A stretch of 8,512 nucleotides of DNA, from positions 1 to 8,512 of the forward strand of contig JABEVI010000054.1 in NCBI GenBank assembly GCA_013044085.1, in the 5' to 3' direction. The translations under genes were made by a program, and so were the position numbers. Every line of letters starts with the position of its first letter. Within the stretch, counting starts at the first letter, position 1. A model generated the notes under the pieces. That model was not told the origin of the DNA. It ran no database searches and worked only from the letters and a program-made list of their open reading frames with translations. The stretch comes from Steroidobacteraceae bacterium (lineage in GTDB: Bacteria; Pseudomonadota; Gammaproteobacteria; Steroidobacterales; Steroidobacteraceae). Below are positions 6,801 through 8,512 of the stretch, in pieces.

Positions 6801-7973
6801 GAATAATCCGGCGGCGCCCATGCCACCCCCGACGCACATGGTAACAACGACGTACTTGGCTCCGCAGCGCTTTCCGGCCAATAGCGCATGCCCGACCAAA
6901 CGGGCTCCTGACATGCCGTAGGGGTGGCCCATCGCGATCGCGCCTCCGTCGATGTTCAAGCGCTCGTTCGGTATGCCCAATCGGTCCCGGCAATAAAGGA
7001 CCTGAACCGCGAACGCCTCGTTCAGCTCCCACAGCCCGATGTCCTGCACCGTCAACCCATGCACCTGCAGTAATTTGGGGACTGCGAACACGGGTCCGAT
7101 CCCCATCTCATCGGCGGCGCAGCCGACGACCATCATGCCGCGATAAAGCCCGAGAGGCTGGATTCCGTGACGGGCCGCCGCCGCAGACTCCATCAGTACG
7201 CAGGCGCTCGCACCATCGGATAGTTGACTCGCGTTTCCGGCGGTGACCACGCCGTGAGGACCCAGCACCGGCGCGAGCCCGTGCAACGCCTCCAAACTTG
7301 TGTCCGGACGCGGACCCTCGTCGCTGGCGAGCAGCACATTCTCGAAGGAGATCGCGCCGGTCTTCCGGTCGCTGAGCATTTTCTCCGCGGTTACGGGCAC
7401 GATCTCGGCATCGAAGGCCCCCGCGGCGCGTGCTGCCACGATGCGGCGCTGGCTTTGCAGCGCATATTCATCGCACGCATCGCGCGTGATGCCATAGCGG
7501 TAAGCAACCACCTCGGCGGTTTGCAACATCGGCATGTGCGCATCTGGATGCCGCTTCAGCAATCGTGGGTCGGGAACACGGGATCCGTTGAACAGCTTGT
7601 TCTGAACGAGGCTGATGTTTTCAACACCCCCGGCAACGCATACCTCCATACCGTCGTGAACGATTTGCTTGGCGGCCGTCGCGATTGCCATCATCCCCGA
7701 GGCGCATTGGCGATCGATGCTCATGCCTCCGACCGACTCCGGCAGTCCAGCGGCCATCGCGGCCAGTCGGCCGATATTGAAGGTCTGAGTGCCCTGCTGC
7801 ATCGCGCAGCCCATCACACAGTCCTCGATCTGGACCGGGTCCACCCCAGCCCGCTTGACGGCGTGCTCGATGGCAATGCCGGCGAGGGTCGGCGATTCGA
7901 GGTTGTTGAAGGCCCCCGAATAGGCTTTACCTATCGGTGTTCTGGCCGTAGAAACGATGACGGCTTCTCTCAT
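6789..7973 (-). CDS. Acetyl-CoA C-acyltransferase (thiolase)
   Basis: Thiolases cleave 3-ketoacyl-CoA with CoA to acetyl-CoA and a shortened acyl-CoA, or run in reverse to join two acetyl-CoA. The 394-residue protein starts MREAVIVSTARTPIGK, typical of the family. The active-site set is complete: nucleophile Cys90 in DRQCASG, NEAF at 318-321, His350 in GHPYGMSGAR, and the acid/base Cys380 in TMCVGGGMG. I chose ATG 7973 because the family begins there; the frame stays open upstream to 8036 but that stretch overlaps the preceding gene's end. The ribosome site is modest (GGAG about 14 nt upstream, or GCGAGAA closer). The gene lies 23 nt after a FadB-like gene and abuts fadH, so a degradative (FadA-like) role is far more likely than a biosynthetic one. 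Chain-length preference cannot be read from the motifs. Confidence 0.97.
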   Translation of the reverse strand: MREAVIVSTARTPIGKAYSGAFNNLESPTLAGIAIEHAVKRAGVDPVQIEDCVMGCAMQQGTQTFNIGRLAAMAAGLPESVGGMSIDRQCASGMMAIATAAKQIVHDGMEVCVAGGVENISLVQNKLFNGSRVPDPRLLKRHPDAHMPMLQTAEVVAYRYGITRDACDEYALQSQRRIVAARAAGAFDAEIVPVTAEKMLSDRKTGAISFENVLLASDEGPRPDTSLEALHGLAPVLGPHGVVTAGNASQLSDGASACVLMESAAAARHGIQPLGLYRGMMVVGCAADEMGIGPVFAVPKLLQVHGLTVQDIGLWELNEAFAVQVLYCRDRLGIPNERLNIDGGAIAMGHPYGMSGARLVGHALLAGKRCGAKYVVVTMCVGGGMGAAGLFEVL

Positions 7974-7996
7974 GGCGGATTTTCTCGCTCCAGGTG

Positions 7997-8512
7997 TCAA
8001 GCAAGCAACAGGTCGAGGGCGCGGCTCGGCGCCCAATAGGTATTACCGAATGTCGGATCCGCCTCACGCCGGCTCTCCAGTTCCCTGCGAACCGCCTGCA
8101 CCCCAAGTTGCCGAGCGAGGTAGACGGGTCCGCCCTTGCCGGTGGGAAATCCGTAACCGTAGACCCAGAGCACGTCGATATCGCTGGGCCGGGCCACCAC
8201 TCCCTCGTCGAGGACACGGGCCGCCTCGTTGATCACGGGCAGAAGACATCGCATGACGATCTCCTCCTCCCCATAGGTGCGCCGCGCAATGCCGAGGTCG
8301 GCCGCGATCCGATCGCGCAGTTCGAGAGCCTTCTCTGAGGGAATCGGCGTGCGTCGATCCGGGCCATAATCGTAATTGCCGGCGGACGTTTTCTGTCCGA
8401 GCCGCCCGGCGGCGACCAGCGCGCTGGTCAATGCGCCGTATCGAGGGTCCAACGGAATGACCTTCGCACGGCGCAGCGCCTCGATATAGTGGCATCGGAT
8501 GTCCAGCCCGGC
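7997..8512 (-). CDS. C-terminal part of FadB/FadJ-type 3-hydroxyacyl-CoA dehydrogenase/enoyl-CoA hydratase (cut by window edge)
   Basis: These 171 residues are the C-terminal end of a multifunctional fatty-acid oxidation protein; the gene continues beyond 8512. The fragment begins AGLDI, matches the C-terminal helical repeat of 3-hydroxyacyl-CoA dehydrogenases through GRLGQKTSAGNYDY (37-50), and carries EEEIVMRCLLPVINEAARVL and the VWV-like VLWVYGYGFPTGKGGPVYLA block that is characteristic of the second repeat in FadB/FadJ-like proteins. The crotonase domain and the NAD-binding domain, with the catalytic residues, lie outside the window, so activity cannot be judged. It precedes the thiolase by 23 nt, the classic fadB-fadA order, and would form the alpha subunit of a trifunctional complex with it. 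A stand-alone dehydrogenase lacking the hydratase domain is possible but less likely given these repeat motifs. Confidence 0.9.
   Translation of the reverse strand, partial: AGLDIRCHYIEALRRAKVIPLDPRYGALTSALVAAGRLGQKTSAGNYDYGPDRRTPIPSEKALELRDRIAADLGIARRTYGEEEIVMRCLLPVINEAARVLDEGVVARPSDIDVLWVYGYGFPTGKGGPVYLARQLGVQAVRRELESRREADPTFGNTYWAPSRALDLLLA

Noticed and set aside
4413..6806. A 797-codon open frame on the plus strand, antisense to fadH and the hydrolase
   Set aside because: It is fully opposite two genes with clear family motifs and complete active sites. Its translation shows no recognisable domain and is rich in Arg, Asp and Pro, as expected for the complement of GC-rich codons. Its length reflects the rarity of TTA, CTA and TCA in the sense frame.
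7224..8039. A 271-codon plus-strand frame opposite the thiolase
   Set aside because: The thiolase has all catalytic residues on the other strand; this frame has no recognisable domain.

Overview
The window is a densely coded stretch of GC-rich bacterial chromosome. The long antisense reading frames and the strong preference for G/C in third codon positions are visible by eye. The gene content (fadB-like, thiolase, FadH, AMP-forming acyl-CoA ligase, MaoC-type hotdog protein) suggests a proteobacterium that degrades acids through CoA thioesters. I cannot name a genus. No mobile element, RNA gene, CRISPR array or long non-coding stretch is present. The only sizeable intergenic gap (about 160-210 bp) lies near position 1430-1590.

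Layout. (1) 20-1387, minus: a PLP-dependent class III aminotransferase that resembles beta-amino-acid aminotransferases more than true glutamate-1-semialdehyde aminomutase. (2) 1388-1593: a divergent control region. It holds a candidate minus-strand promoter with a consensus -35 box and an AT-rich imperfect palindrome where the -10 and start site would be. (3) 1594-4079, plus: a two-gene unit, a double-hotdog MaoC-family protein followed by a CaiC-like AMP-forming acyl-CoA ligase. (4) 4082-8512, minus: a run of four genes read from the right edge inwards: the C-terminal end of a FadB/FadJ-type multifunctional beta-oxidation protein, a thiolase, a FadH 2,4-dienoyl-CoA reductase, and an SGNH/GDSL hydrolase. 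Spacings are 23 nt, 0 nt and 16 nt, so this is almost certainly one operon. The two gene blocks converge, with their stop codons only two bases apart.

How the genes may work together (inference). The ligase would activate a carboxylic acid to its CoA thioester. FadH, FadB and the thiolase would carry an unsaturated acyl-CoA through dienoyl reduction, hydration/dehydrogenation and thiolysis. The MaoC-like protein would act on an enoyl- or hydroxyacyl-CoA. The divergent aminotransferase could feed the route by removing an amino group, for example turning a beta-amino acid into a beta-keto acid that the ligase and thiolase could finish.

The points most worth a second look are two departures from well-known active sites. 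The MaoC protein has Ile where the hydratase catalytic Asp is expected. The aminotransferase keeps one carboxylate-binding Arg of the beta-aminotransferases but has Gln at the second. I see no wholly new system here; the region reads as an accessory or expanded beta-oxidation cluster with an unassigned substrate.
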